A stretch of DNA of 64,000 bases from Rhytidiadelphus loreus. Its lineage: Eukaryota > Streptophyta > Bryopsida > Hypnales > Hylocomiaceae. The notes below the pieces were generated by a model. It worked only from the letters and a program-made list of their open reading frames with translations. It was not told the DNA's origin and searched no databases. This document shows positions 12,152 to 24,730 of the stretch, piece after piece (position 1 is the first letter of the stretch; each line of letters starts with the position of its first letter). The stretch lies in NCBI GenBank assembly GCA_947034895.1, contig OX344761.1, forward strand, positions 33,864,863 to 33,928,862, read 5' to 3'. A program made the position numbers and the translations under genes.

Positions 12152-13209
12152 AAGGTAGTATGCTCTAACAACACCCATGCTCTAAAAGTGATCACGATAC
12201 AAAGGTACATCTTGCTTTCTTCAATGTACCAACAATGTACATTTTAGGAAATGGTCGCTTTTAGTGACCACTGCGTTTCAACTTCAAAAATTTGTAACTA
12301 ATTCCTTGAAGGTTCAAAAAAAATGAAATGACTTGGGTTAGATGCCAATTCTTTTTCTTTTCCCATGAAAATTTACTAAAAATTGTTTTAAGGACTTTAG
12401 CTTCCTTGAAAAAACGTTCAGACCTTAAATGATGGCTTTAACCCTTAAGCGCTCCAACGTCCATATTCTGGACGATGAATAGAGGGCTTGGAGGCGTTGT
12501 TTAGTCCAACTAACTTCTCATTCATCCAATGTAACACTTGAACCTTAAAAAGACAACCTTCCTGAATGACCAATTTCATAAAATTGTGGTAAATGATATT
12601 TCTGTAGAAAGATATAAGCAAAAATGTGCCAAAATCTGAAAAAGGATCGAGGCGTTAAGGGGTTAAGAACAAGCCTGCCTAAAATCTATTTCTCTAAATG
12701 GTGAAATTTTTCCCATCACCATACCTAGACTATAAATTGCTTGAGTGGTCGACTATGGGTGGTTCTACCATAACTCTACTAACTTAGATGCTTTAAGGTA
12801 GTAGTGCTCTAAAAGCACCCATCTTCTTCAAACCGCCCATATTTTTAGGTGGAAAATGGAGATGGGGTGATCCTTAAATGGACCACTATAGCAATTGAAT
12901 GCATCTACAAAAAATTGTTTTTCTATTGCAAGAGCCAATCATTGTCTTTGATTTCCCCACATCTCTTTACAAGTTGCAAGTGGGATGAATTTTGGGAGAC
13001 CTATGGTCACAAATAGGTGCCTATGCCCCCGAATCTTTGAAAATTTATAAGTAATTCAAAAATGCTTGGAAAAATACAAAACCACTTGGGTTAGGTTCCA
13101 CATCCATTTTTCTTTCTCTGAAAAATGACCAAAAAATATTTCTGTCCACAGAAACCTATGAAAAAGGTGGACCGGCCCTTAAATGGTCGCTTTTAGAGCA
13201 TACTACCTT
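12152..13209. mobile_element. Composite 1.06-kb element with 17-bp perfect terminal inverted repeats
   Basis: AAGGTAGTATGCTCTAA at 12152-12168 is the exact reverse complement of 13193-13209. TA dinucleotides sit at both borders. A third, imperfect terminus begins near 12794 (AAGGTAGTAGTGCTCTAA), so the element may be two related MITEs joined. A separate TTAA-flanked MITE is nested inside at 12442-12662. No coding capacity. Confidence 0.7.
12442..12662. mobile_element. 221-bp TTAA-flanked MITE (piggyBac-like), copy 1
   Basis: The element begins CCCTTAAGCGCTCC and ends GAGGCGTTAAGGGG, and each end is bordered by TTAA. TTAA duplication with CCC-starting termini is the signature of the piggyBac superfamily. 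It is about 80% identical to the copy at 30045-30266. Confidence 0.75.
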
Positions 13210-14143
13210 ATTAACAGCAGTAATTGCATACTGACAAACATTTATGCATAAACAAAATACAGCGTCATGAACCATTTTTGTAGCCTCTGAAGACTGCCTG
13301 ATGAAGGTCAGGGAGTCATGATGTGGAGCCAGTCATGTCCAACATAAGTTTAAGTTAACTACAGTAGGAATTCAGGATTGTCATAATTTTCCAATAAATT
13401 TCCTACCAACAACAACAGCATTAACTTAGCTTACAACAGTGCTGTACAGGTATGACATACCCGTACCGCTGTAAGCTAATGTGTACGGGGGAAGTTTATG
13501 GGGGTGACTCAGCTTTTTGCCCTTCTTTTCACATGTCATGTGGTGGTTCTCCATGGTCATTTGGTTGTTGGCTAATTAAAAGCTTAGTCATTTAATTCAG
13601 GAAAAAAAAAATTGATTTTTTCTGGCATTCCGGTCATTTTCCTTGGGTTTGCAAAAGCAATTAGTTAAGAATATTAAATTAAAATAAAGTTATAATGTAG
13701 TTTGAATACGAGGTTGAACATTGATTAGTGTGTGAGATAAAGAATCATTTTAAATCATATTGTGGAAGCAAACGGGAGTATTAAAGCAAGAAAATATGGA
13801 AATAAGACTCGATAATGTGAAAACAACACCCCTCAAAACATCAAATCAACAGTCAATATGCAAATAGCACCTTAGAACATTGAAACAACATTCAAGAGCA
13901 TTGAACCAACACCTTTCAATTTCAAAAGAACACTAAGAAGCATCAAATCAGCACTCATAAACATTAAAACTTACGTGAAGAGAACACCATAACGTATCCT
14001 TGGCAAGATTTGAACCCCTTGTCCATCAGAAGGCCAAGAATTCTCACCTCATCACATTTAGATGAGGTGAGACTTGTTTTGAAGTTTGGTGTAAAAAAAA
14101 TCAAAACATCTTGGTGGCCAACATTACATACAAGATTATAAAA
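13210..14143. other. Non-coding spacer with a hairpin and a short degenerate repeat
   Basis: Around 13430-13475 lies an imperfect palindrome starting CTTACAACAGTGCTGTAC and closing CCGCTGTAAG. From about 13825 to 13975 a degenerate repeat of roughly 25-30 bases built on AACATTGAAACAACA occurs five or six times. No coding exon seen. Confidence 0.5.
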
Positions 14144-16688
14144 CTAAAATATCTTTATCATCCTCCACATAAGGTAGGCAGCTACTAAGATATTTCTTTG
14201 AAGGTGAGAATGCAAATACCTCTTATTTGTTAAATTTTGCAATAGCTCAATAGGAACAACTAATACGTGACCAAAATCCTCAAATGGCCCTTCCATAGCC
14301 ACCCTTGGTACACTTTCAAGATGCTTTGTATTCAAGCAATTTCTAAACTTTGCTTTGATCACATTATGTATGAAGAAAGCCCTTTCACAAGTAGCCATAA
14401 TAACGCATCGATATCTTGCAATATCAACTAAAATCAAAATGTTAGTGCTCCTATTTCTCTTGCAAAGTAGAATTCCATGGTACCATGGTACAAAGGTCCT
14501 TGAAGGTTTTATCATTCCCATTCACCATTCCTTGCAATTTAAAATAAAAATAAAAATCCTTCTTACATGCAACTAAATTAACAAAGGGTGGAAGAATCTT
14601 ACCTTCAACCATTGTTTGCACTCCATGATGCTTCAAAAGAAGTTCTAAATCTATCACACACCATAAAGCCAAGTCCATCCACCTTGAAGGCATATTAAAT
14701 GGATTAAGAAATTTGAAAGCAAAAATTAGATCATTGTCTTTAAAACATACCTCTAAAGCTTTGATAGTTGATTCAACATATGACTTTTGAAAAGACAAGG
14801 CATTTTTCTAATTAGCACTTATCCTATCTCATATCATATCAATTCCATGAAACTTGGCTCTTCTAATTTGATTGGACAATCTTTGAAGATATCCACTTCC
14901 AAGGCTATGGTCTAAAATGACATGATAAGGTAGGAATACCATAAATGGTTAAAATAAGCATTTCAGCCTATAAAATATGGAAAATTCATTGAGAAATTTA
15001 GCTCAATGTGTGCACAAATAAGGATGAGGAAGAATGCAACAAAAAAACCCTTCAAAAATGAATATTTTATTGAATATAAATGTGGATTTCTCATCTAGAC
15101 CCCATTCTTGTGTCATAGCTTCACCTAAAACGGTTTCCCTTGGAACTTGTTCCTAATAAAGTCTAAGCCAATCAAATTTTAGCAAATCGAATCTTTTCAA
15201 ATCAACATCAAAGCTAGCTATTGTTGGTTTTAGAACACCCTATAGTGCCATTAGGAGTGGGGGTGCCATTTATGGTATTCCTACCTTATCCAAAACATTC
15301 ATTGAAGGTATTTTGCTTTAGGTTAGTGCTATCCATAATATACAACATGTGAGTAGACTCAATTTGTGTTCTTACATTTGATCCAATACTTGTCACATCC
15401 ACAAATTTATATTGAAAGATTTTGGACAAGATGGTCAAATCATGAAGCAAATCAATAAAAAAAATACAAAATATGAATGTATTTAAAATTTCTCAATTTA
15501 CTATAAAGAAGAAATGTCCCATAATCTTTCTCCCTTGGTACATCACAAAAGTATATAATGACAAATTCCAAAGAATCATACAATGTGGATATGGTCTAAA
15601 ATCTAGACAACCACCTAATCTTATGATACCTTTTAAAAGTCTTTTGTGCATCATTCAACTTTTTTTGAATTCCATCAAAAGCACATTTTTTTCTTTCCAA
15701 ACTTCTTGAAGGAAGCAGCCAAAAGGTTAACTAAAATATCAATTTCAATGGACAAAGACTTATACTCTTGAGACTTTGCAACTTCTAAAACTACTAAGTT
15801 AGTTCTATGAGCAATGCAATGAACTAATGTGACAAATGGATTGACTTTATGAAGTCTATTTGCCACACCTAAATTTTGTCCTATCATTGTAGTTGCTCCA
15901 TCAAACCCAAATCCAATACACATTTTAATGCCCAAATCCCACTCTTCAATGAACTTCAACAAGCAATCATAGATGATTTTTATTTATTTTTACCACAAGA
16001 AATCTCAAGCAACCCCTCCAAAGCAATTATAATTATTCCCTCTTCAGCAAAGGTAGTAAAGACCATTACATGGTCTATTACAATAACATCAATAGACTAA
16101 TCTATCATCAAACCAAAAAAATTTGAATCTCTAATCCTATCCAAAATTGATTTTGGGAGACCATTAGAGATGCAAAAAATCATTTCAATATGAGGTTTTT
16201 CATCATGATACAAAGACTCAATACAACTAGCCTTATTTGCAACTAAATTTTATAAAGAGATGGATATTTGTTGAAAGGAAGTGTCTTCCTTCCCCCTAAA
16301 GATGTAGACATGAATAGAGTCAAAAGAGTGTCACCACAACATTTATTATCTTGTCGAGGGGTGCTACTACGTGAGCCTAGAAGACTATTCATTGATGTTA
16401 TAGGTGCATGTATTATAGAAATCTCTCATGATTATGTAGTATAACTATGTTATAGATACCTACATTATAGGTGTTTATGGTGTAAGCACCTTCAATGGTT
16501 GTAGGATATCTAGTTATACATATGCTCAATATTCACATACTCGCATTTCCATGCTCACACACTAGCATCACTATTAGCTTGTTTAATGTTGGTTGATTGT
16601 GAAGAAGCAACCACTTCTACTACAATTAGATTTGATTGTGTCCTTTTGAAAACATATCCCTCGTAGTTCTTTGCCCTTTTATAGACAT
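14144..16688 (-). pseudogene. Degenerate hAT-type transposase (DUF4371-like)
   Basis: Pieces of one protein lie in order on the minus strand. The N-terminus starts at an ATG at 16688. A segment near 15970-16110 reads FFGLMID then a stop, followed by EGLLEISCGKNK. At 15675-15962 are GFGFDGATTMIGQ and LVHCIAHRTNL, and at 14144-14450 a C-terminal hAT dimerisation-like block with MATCERAFF and FRNCLNTKHLESV. These match the DUF4371 / hAT C-terminal family found in many eukaryotic transposons. Stops and frameshifts separate the pieces, so it cannot be active. I could not define its terminal repeats. Confidence 0.8.
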
Positions 16689-19600
16689 CTTGTTTTTTTT
16701 ATTATGATGGTTAAAATGAAACAATAAAAAAGAAGATCTTAAAAAAAAACTTATTATACAAAAGTGTAAAAAATAACAATAATAATGAACACATCGACTC
16801 ACACAATATACAAACAATATCAATATAGAAGCACATAGCCATAGACAAAAATACAAGCAATAAAGAACAACTCACACAATATCAAAATTTCTAACTAAAC
16901 ATAAATAAGCCTTGTAACACAATTGTTTCCAACATTCACTATAAGAAGAACTGGGTGTTTTAATTGTAGTTCTACTAATAATCTTTAAGAGATTTTTAGT
17001 AAATTTTTAGTGAAAACACATGTATTTCTAATAAAATTTGATTAAATTTTTTTCTAAAAGGTTATTTATATAACCACAAGCATCTAAGTGATTTTTTGAT
17101 CCCCTATTTTTTTTTAATTAATTATATTTTCAATTTATAATTTTGAGCATTGTTTAATGATGACTATAGGTTTCTGTTGCTAAAAAATTTCAACTCAAAT
17201 AGTATATAAAATGACTTCTAAAATAGGTTGAAAAATGAACTAAAATAGCATGTTTTTCAACTCAAATATTCATAGAAAATATAGGTAGATGATTGTTACT
17301 ACGATATTTAAGGCAAAAGTTGTTTTTAGAAACTTTTTGTTCATTTTCTAGACAATATTTTCTTATATAATATAGGAGGATGAAAGTTATTTTTCAACTC
17401 TATAGTGTATCATTTTACTTCAAAATTTTATAACTAATTATTATTAACAAATAAAAATATCTATAATTTAGAACATGAAGTGATCCTATTTTTTTCTTGT
17501 AATTAAATTTTATAATATAATATAGAAGGTTCAAAATTTGGACGCATGTGATTTCTAATGGACAATCTAAATGACCTCCCCGATATAAATCAAGTTATAA
17601 AGGAAGATTAATTTTGAAGATGCAAAAATTACTTTGAATGAGTGAGAAATTAATTGGATAAAACATCATTCCAAAGCACTCAATTCATCATTTGGACTTT
17701 AGCATTCTTATGTACTTGGGATAAACCATTAAACTAGTTTATCACCGTCACTAGAAGAAACCTTTTTTTTTTGACAAGCCCGGATTTTTTGAAACAATTT
17801 TTTTTTGACATTTATGTTGACATCTAGTTGTTTTGGTTTTTTCATGATGTTCATTGGATTTTATTGTTGACACAAAAACAACTACATGTCAACATAAATG
17901 TAAAAAACAATCCGTTCTAAAAAATCAAGGCTCGTCACCTAAAACATATTTTTTTTTTATAGTACGTGGTCATCAACTATACACTGTCCATTGACCAGAT
18001 GATATGTGCATTATTTTGGTCCACAGAGACCATGGTTCTTAATTTTTTTCTTGCAATACATCCTTCTAGAGGACCACTCATATTTTCTTATATCAAAGAG
18101 TCACAAAGTGGCCCTCTTATTAGATGCATACTCAAACCATTTTAATATGACTGTTATGAATGAATATCTTGCATCAACTTTGAGCATGTCTCAAACCTCT
18201 ATATAACACCTTATTTTGTTTCTTGGAACGTTTCAGCCTTTTGTATGAGTTTGGAGTCACTTAGAATAGTTGGAATGTTAAGGCCAACCCATACAATACA
18301 ATTTTGAGCTTTTGTATGTGATTTCTTTTTTTTTAAGAACCAACCCATACCGTACGAGTTGGTGTGGATGTGCATGGCAATGTATAAAAGTCAATTTTCT
18401 TAGGTGTCTTCTACAATATTTTTTGAAACATTCTAATGCCTCTTCTAAACCATGGATGCGGCTTTTTGAGGCATCATAGTAATCCCTAGGGTTTCTTAGT
18501 GTCTCCTAAAAGATCTTACAAATCTTTAAATTAGCTTCAAGATATAGTGATAGTATATATGGAAGGCAAGATGAGAGGGACTTCAATCTTACCAACACAA
18601 TTCTTTAGGCATTATTATTAAGCTTTGTATTACACAATTAAGAAACATCTTTGAGTTCTTTGTGTTACATATTCTTGTCTTCTTAAATAGTTGTGGGTTT
18701 TATTGGGAAATTGATAAGTTGATAGGTAACACACAATCACAATTTTGGTCTTCTTGGATAGTTGTGGGGTTTAATTTTGGTCGTCTTGAATAGTCATGGG
18801 GATTATTGGGAAGTTGATAGGTAACAAACAATCACAATTTTGGTCTTCTTAGATAGTTGTGGGATTTATTGGGAAGTTGAAACACACTTTTGTTCTTGTA
18901 TTACATTGGATTATTGTGTCTTTACCAAATCCTTTCTCCAATGAGATTCTAGAATATTGAATATACTTGCCACAATAACCCGAGCAATAACCCCTAAAGT
19001 CCCCAAAGTCCCATTGGGGAACTCTTAAAGATTTAGGCATGTGCCTATAATCTAAATTTTGTTTAAGATTTTTTGAAACTTTTTTTCAAAATAAGAAAAC
19101 TGATTAGTTTTCTAGGAATATAATTTTTATTTCAATTAGTGTCTAGCAGCAAAAGTTATGCCACAATAAGTCCAAAACAATTGAGGACAAGTAGCAAAAA
19201 AACTACTTGAAATTAAAAAATAAATAAATTCTTATTTCTTATATTTTTTCTATGCGGAAATATTTGATTAATTCCATTTGGATAAGTAATGTGAAAGTTA
19301 TGAAGCTTCTTGTTTTGTGGGCAATCTTAGCAAATTCTTTGAGAAAATAATGTATTCAATCCATTTTTGAGCTCAATTTTAACAATTTTTCAAAAAATAG
19401 TTGCATGTTGTTTAGTTTGCTTTCTAGAACAGTTTCACCATTAAAATTAGTGTGTTTCAATTCCATCTTAGAGCAATCGACAGTTTAGTTTTTCCTTCTA
19501 TTTCATACCTACTTCAATTTAACAATTTTTTAAAGAATGAAAATGACATGTTTTTTTTCAATTTTTTTTTCCAAACTCTCAATTCAATTCTTCAATATAA

Positions 19601-20207
19601 TTTTTTTTTAAATCACAATCTATAGTACAAGATTTTTAAGACCAAGAACAAAAAGAAACTTGTTTTTTTCACTTTAAATGCTTATATCCTATTCTTGATA
19701 CATTCCAAACATTCTCATACTAGTCTAGTACAAGACCATATATTTGGATATGCAAAAGAAAAGAAAAAAGTTTAATTTTTGTGTTGTCTGCATTGAAAAT
19801 GGCAATTTTGAGTTGTTTCTAACAAAAAAGTGGCCATGGAACTTTAGGGGTTAAAATTGCATGTAGCATGCTTGTCTCACACTCAAACTATTTGACTTCT
19901 AATGTAATTGTCTTCCAAATAGACAAATGAAGGAGGTGAGAATGTATGACTCAAGGAAGAAAATCATTGAAAGTCATTCACTTTAAGTTGTGTTGTGTCT
20001 TTGCATGGTTAATCCTTTAGCATCTGAATTCATTTTGGGGTTGTTTGCACAAATTTGCTTAAATATATGAAGGAATATATGTTATTTACATGAATTTCAT
20101 CAAGTCGTTTAGAAAGAAAAGCTCATCTTTTCAAGATTCAAGAATTGCTTGGAACGAATGAGAAGTATTTGGATGAAACATTGGCCTAAGCCCTACTCAA
20201 GAAAGTA
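16689..20207. other. AT-rich non-coding DNA, partly shared with 54-56.7 kb
   Basis: No gene found. About 17130-17570 is clearly similar to 54350-54830 in the same orientation (shared TTTTGAGCATTGTTTAAT, AAAGTTATTTTTCAA and TTTCTAATGGACA). About 20050-20160 matches 56535-56640. Between them the two regions differ through separate insertions. A CACTA-type MITE lies at 17749-17964. Confidence 0.55.
17749..17964. mobile_element. 216-bp CACTA-type MITE, family A copy 1
   Basis: It starts CACTAGAAGAAACC and ends with TATAGTA, one base off the expected TAGTG. A perfect 3-bp duplication CGT flanks it. Inner inverted arms include GTTGACAT and CATGTCAAC. It shares the phrase CTCGTCACCTAAAA with 37598-37814, so both belong to one family. 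Confidence 0.75.
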
Positions 20208-20401
20208 CCCCTGCTTGTTTCAATATTGTTTCAAACTGTTCACAATAGAGTATTGAAAGTATACTGTGTCAAAACAACGTACAATAGTATTGCAATGGGG
20301 GGATTGCATTTGCACCTAAACAATATTGTTATGATACTGCAACAATATACTTTCAATACTCTACTGTGAATAGTTTGAAACAATACTGAAACAATGGGGG
20401 G
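20208..20401. mobile_element. 194-bp foldback element with arms of about 55 bases
   Basis: TTGTTTCAATATTGTTTC and the next 37 bases are repeated inverted at the right end with few mismatches. It would fold into a long hairpin. It lies just 3' of pathogen-related gene copy A and is absent at the matching place beside copy B. Confidence 0.8.
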
Positions 20402-20611
20402 CTTTTTCCTGATCAGTAAAGCACCCTATTCATCATTCACAATATGGATGTGGAAGCACTCAGGGTTAAGATTTCCTCATACACATTCCAGAGACTTCTT
20501 TACTTTTGAAATCGTGGTGCATCAAATTCAGGTATGCCAACCGTATATACTACTCCGTATTTCAGAAAGTACGTCTCTTCAACTGTATTATACTACACTA
20601 AACTATCATCG

Positions 20612-23049
20612 CTAAGAACGGCCGTTCATGTTTGCGTATGGACACCCTTCCACTCCTTTGAGGTACTCTCCGTAACTGTCCGATTTCGGTCCCTTCGTCA
20701 AGCCTCCGAGAAACGCTGCCGTGTCGTAGTACACTTCCAGCTCCAAGATTTTCAAATTCTCGTCCACCTGCACAGATCATGGCCTCACAGATCAATCCCA
20801 TTGTCAGAAATCAATTGGATTCAAAGTCTCGCGAAAATTTCGACGGCATTACAGGGCGAGACGGATTTCTTCAGCAATGGGGAGCCAAATTCTCGAATTC
20901 TCGATCGATAATTCAGAATTCGAGTAGAGTATCTGAATTTAGGGCTCTCTGCTGAAGAAGTTGAATTGGGGATCAATATTGCACCAAATCGAAAAGGAAA
21001 GAACGAAATGCGATCTCTAACACTCTGGCGCTCTTGAGCTTTCCACAACTTTGCGGTAAAGTACTAGATGAAATCGGAAGCAAGAGAGTTCAGTAACAAT
21101 CACTTCCATGAAAACGACCAATCAATTTGGGTTTCCGCAATTGCAACTCCTTGCCATTTCCACTGAAATGGGAAACCTAAATACAAAAATTACAAAGGGC
21201 CCAAACGACCCAGCGCTGAATGATACCCAATTTCACACACGGAATCCAAATCGGTGAAGGAATGAGCGCACTCTGACCCTCCGTCACAATTGAGCTACGC
21301 AGAACTTTGCGAAAACTTACAGAGAATTGGAAGCCGAAAAGTTCCTTCACATTCACGTCCATGAAATTGGCAAAATAATTAGAGCTTTCGCAAGAAACAA
21401 TATACCTTAGCAACCACAATCCCAATAGACTCCACCACCTCCCCAGTAGCCGCATGTCCTTTGAACCCGCCGTCCATCACCCCCCAATGCCGGTACTTCA
21501 TCACCACCACCGGCGGAGGCGAGTACACGGCCTGCACTTCCCAAGCAAAGCCTCCAGGGAACACACTCCTGAAAATCTCATGCGAAGACTCGAATGTCTC
21601 TTTCTTCGATTGGTACTTGGCCTCATCTCCTTGGAAGCTGCTCGTGGCCATCAAAGCGTTGTAGCTGCCCACTTGCAGCGTCTCCGCGGCGGAAAACTTC
21701 GGGCCACCTAAAACATCATCCAGCATTCACCCAACATAAGAACCAGTGTTCCTAACATTGGAATGCTGCAACTACAGTGCAAAGCCTTGCCATGTTCTCT
21801 GTGGAAATCGGGATACAATGAAAAGGAGAGGCGGGGGTTGTGGATGAGCTCACAACTGTGTTAAAGCTTGTGCGATTTCTAATGGGAATTTGACAATGGA
21901 ATCCAGATTTGGGGAAGCTCTCGCTCTCGGCGATTACAATTGCGCAAGAGCTTGTGCGTTTTTCAATGGAAATTTCGGCAATGGAATCGAGGGTCGGAAG
22001 GAAACTTTAGCTTACCGTTGACTGAGACGCGGAACTTCTCGTGGTCGATGGTCTTGAAGTCGGATACTCTAGTTTTGTGTGAAAGCTCCATTTCCCATGT
22101 TTTCACGAGATTTTGCACCACTTCTTCGAGAGATCCTTTGGGCCATACCTGCTTGCCAAGGTCGCTTACGTGAGTTAGATATAAATTTGACGGACTGATC
22201 ATTCGTGATTGTGTACGTATTTTGGGTTGCGTGTTGCATGCTACCACTCCAAGCTGGAGCTAGCTCACCGCTGACGGTACTCAATCTAGTGAAAGAAAAT
22301 AGCGAAACTAGATCTAGCTGTGGGTTGCGTTTTGTTGAAATGAAGCGAATGAGCGTGTGTCAGGTTGCAGCATTCTCGTGTGATCGCACTATTTTCCTCA
22401 ATCAGACTCTAGATTTGCATAAAATAGTCAAGCAAGACCAAGGCAAGTGCATCCTCCACATTGAAATACAAACGAAGCTCCACAACCAGGCTCTCGATTT
22501 GCATAAAACAGACCACCAAGGCAAGTGCATCCTTCCCATCCCCATATATTCTCCACAACCAAACTCTCACTAGACTTGGGAATTCCTTCCTTCACAGCAC
22601 AATTAGTACACACTAAATTCCACATTCAAGCTCTACATTTGCATTAACCAAGACCAAAGCAAGTTCATCCTTCGCATCCCAACAAGGACAAAACTTCACA
22701 ACCGTGCTCTAGATGTGCCGGTATCCAAACAAGACCAACGCTGCAAGTGCTTCATGATCCTTCACACCATAACGAGCATAAATCTCCACAATAAATGAAA
22801 CCAAGCTCGCTCTCCATTCACATATCAAAACAAGACCAAATCACAACCAATTCAAAGGGACTGAATTACTACCTGAGTGCGTCCCTTCTCAAACAGAGCA
22901 TTAACCATCTCGTACGTCGGAGCGCTTCCATAGCGCCACGCCGTGTGAAGCTCCCCGTCCCCGGAGAGATGGTTCCTGTAAGCATCCTCCTCGTCCTGGT
23001 TTATGTGCAGTCCATTCAGACATTGTGCAACAACCTCTGAAGTAGACAT
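20612..23049 (-). CDS. Pathogen-related protein, SnoaL/NTF2-like fold, copy A
   Basis: Four exons with consistent phase: 22873-23049, 22016-22148, 21406-21707, 20612-20767, giving 255 residues and a TAG stop. The sequence matches the plant family named after the barley pathogen-related protein: TAWRYGSAPTYEMVN, WPKGSLEEVVQNLVKTWEME, KYRHWGVMDGGFKGHA and the C-terminal LELEVYYDTAAFLGG. The fold is an NTF2/SnoaL-like alpha+beta barrel that usually binds a small ligand; the ligand and reaction are unknown. No signal peptide, so it is probably cytosolic. Members are known to be induced by pathogens in cereals; whether that holds here cannot be read from the sequence. ATG at 23049 is the natural start. 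The copy is intact and differs from copy B at about seven residues. Confidence 0.9.
22380..22800. repeat. Degenerate tandem repeat in intron 1 of pathogen-related gene A
   Basis: About five or six imperfect units of roughly 60-80 bases share CTCCACAACCA, CTCTAGATTTGCAT and AAGTGCATCCTTC. The matching intron of copy B (59050-59690) holds more units. Confidence 0.7.
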
Positions 23050-23655
23050 GGTGCTTGCTTGGAATCAACAGTCAAAATGATGAATTGCAACGTTCTCTCT
23101 GAAGTTTCTCAAGAGCGAGGTAGCCGTCTGCAGGGATGTGATCTAAGTTCGTTAACTATTTGCTTGCGAATTGATGTACAGTACTGGACTGTACATTCAA
23201 GTAGTAAGGCATGATTCGGCGTTACTTTCTGTTATGATTGAGCGATCTATCGCGCTTACCAGTTGTCTGACAGGTTTGGCATGGGCCAGTACAGGCAGGA
23301 TTCTCCAACTTTCAGTGAATGCAGCAGTGTGACACCACTTGACAGTTCCTGTACCCCCGAAAAAATCAAAACGCATGAGAGATTGGTATGAAAGCCTTGG
23401 AAACTGGGATTCTCACACAGATAAGATGTGCAGAGAGTGCAGATTAGTCGATGGATTTCGACTTGGAGAACCTCGATGGATGGACGGGGAGGGATGGAAA
23501 GCGGTGGGAGGAGACTGAGAAATTCAAGGTTAACCTCAAATCCGACGTGCCTAGCGTCGCCGTTTGTGTCCTGTTTTTTCCATCAGGCAGGGATTCTATT
23601 TTCAAAGCTCTGAGAAAGCGGAAGCTTCTGTCAGCGTTTTTAGTTTGGAACTACA

Positions 23656-24575
23656 GGAAGGCGTGCCTCGGCACCAAGTCCCCGACGTTTTTCTCAAAAC
23701 GCCGGGACCCACCTGCTGCCCGCAGCTGCAGCTGCCCAAACAAGCCATACCACCCGGGATCATACCCGCCCTCACCTCCCGGTTATCAACTCCCCGTTGC
23801 CTATTGACGCAGAGATTTGTTGCCTTCTTCAACTTGTCTTGCACACCTTGTGCTCTTCGACTTGTTGCACGTACCTCAAGTAAGTCTCTATTTTTTGTTT
23901 TCAAATGAAAACTCAAAGGATAAGCAGAGCTCAAAGTACAGGTTGCATTCATGGTTGCAAAATTTGTTGAGTTTTCATCTTGTTGAAGGTTGTTTAAGCT
24001 ACATTAGTGTTGACAGAATTTGTTATGTTTTTGGTTTTTGGTTTCTTGCAATAATGTGGTTCTTGGTTAGGATTTTAGGAAACAAGTTGTTTGATGTGGA
24101 TATTACTTTGATTCATTAGGGTTAATTAAACAAGTTTTCATTAAAAATCAATATTTATTATGATCAATGATGAATTAGGTAGGTTTCAATTGTTGCTTTA
24201 AAAGCATAGTACTTCCATAATTAGCTATTAGTTTCTTTTTCTTTTAGATTTAGGGTTTTTTAAGAAGTTGGTTCATGTTTTGGATTGTTCATGTGGTGTG
24301 AACTTAAGCTCTAGGGTTCATTGCAAGTTATGAATTTGCAATTGTTTGAGCTTGAAGTATTGTCATTCTCTACATTAAAGTGTTCAAAATTCACTAAACT
24401 TGAGGTACATGATTCTCAAAACATTGTTCTTCAAAGCATGATGAGTATTTTCATTGTTCCATAATACTTGTAACATTCGTGTGATCTTCAAGTTTCATTC
24501 AAGTATCATGGCTCTAAAGAGGAAGAAGGTTTGGAAATGAGACGAAAGCGCCAAGGAAGCAAGAAGAGTTAAAAA
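23656..24575. other. Unassigned sequence upstream of pathogen-related gene A
   Basis: A plus-strand open frame from 23451 runs across the duplication border to 23807, but the matching frame is broken in copy B and no family is recognisable. I do not call a gene. The rest is AT-rich and featureless. Confidence 0.4.
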
Positions 24576-24728
24576 CACTACAAGAAAATGGGGGTATAAA
24601 TGATTTGTCCACAATGACTGCATCAACAACAATGACTGCAAATTAGTCATTTTGTAGTCATTTTGAAGTCATTGTTGTCGGTGCAGTCATTGTGGACAAG
24701 TTATTTATACCCCCATTTTCTTAAAGTG
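24576..24728. mobile_element. 153-bp CACTA-type MITE
   Basis: It starts CACTACAAGAAAATGGGGG and ends CCCCCATTTTCTTAAAGTG, with a 3-bp AAA duplication at both sides. The interior is largely palindromic (GCAGTCATTG and CAATGACTGC). The start CACTACAAGAAAA is typical of plant CACTA-derived MITEs. Confidence 0.85.
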
Positions 24729-24730
24729 AA

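Larger units (their letters stand above)
20527..23655 (-). repeat. Segmental duplication, copy A
   Basis: This block, with the whole pathogen-related gene and about 600 bases upstream, is almost identical to 56781-60541. Exons and introns 2-3 differ by only a few percent. Similarity stops abruptly near 23655, and beyond 20527 the flank is much more diverged. Confidence 0.9.

Noticed and set aside
14144..16688. Active hAT transposon
   Set aside because: Stops and frameshifts break every conserved block and terminal repeats could not be found.
23451..23807. Plus-strand open frame upstream of pathogen-related gene A
   Set aside because: Its counterpart in the duplicated block is broken after about 23 codons, and half of it lies outside the duplication; no family seen.
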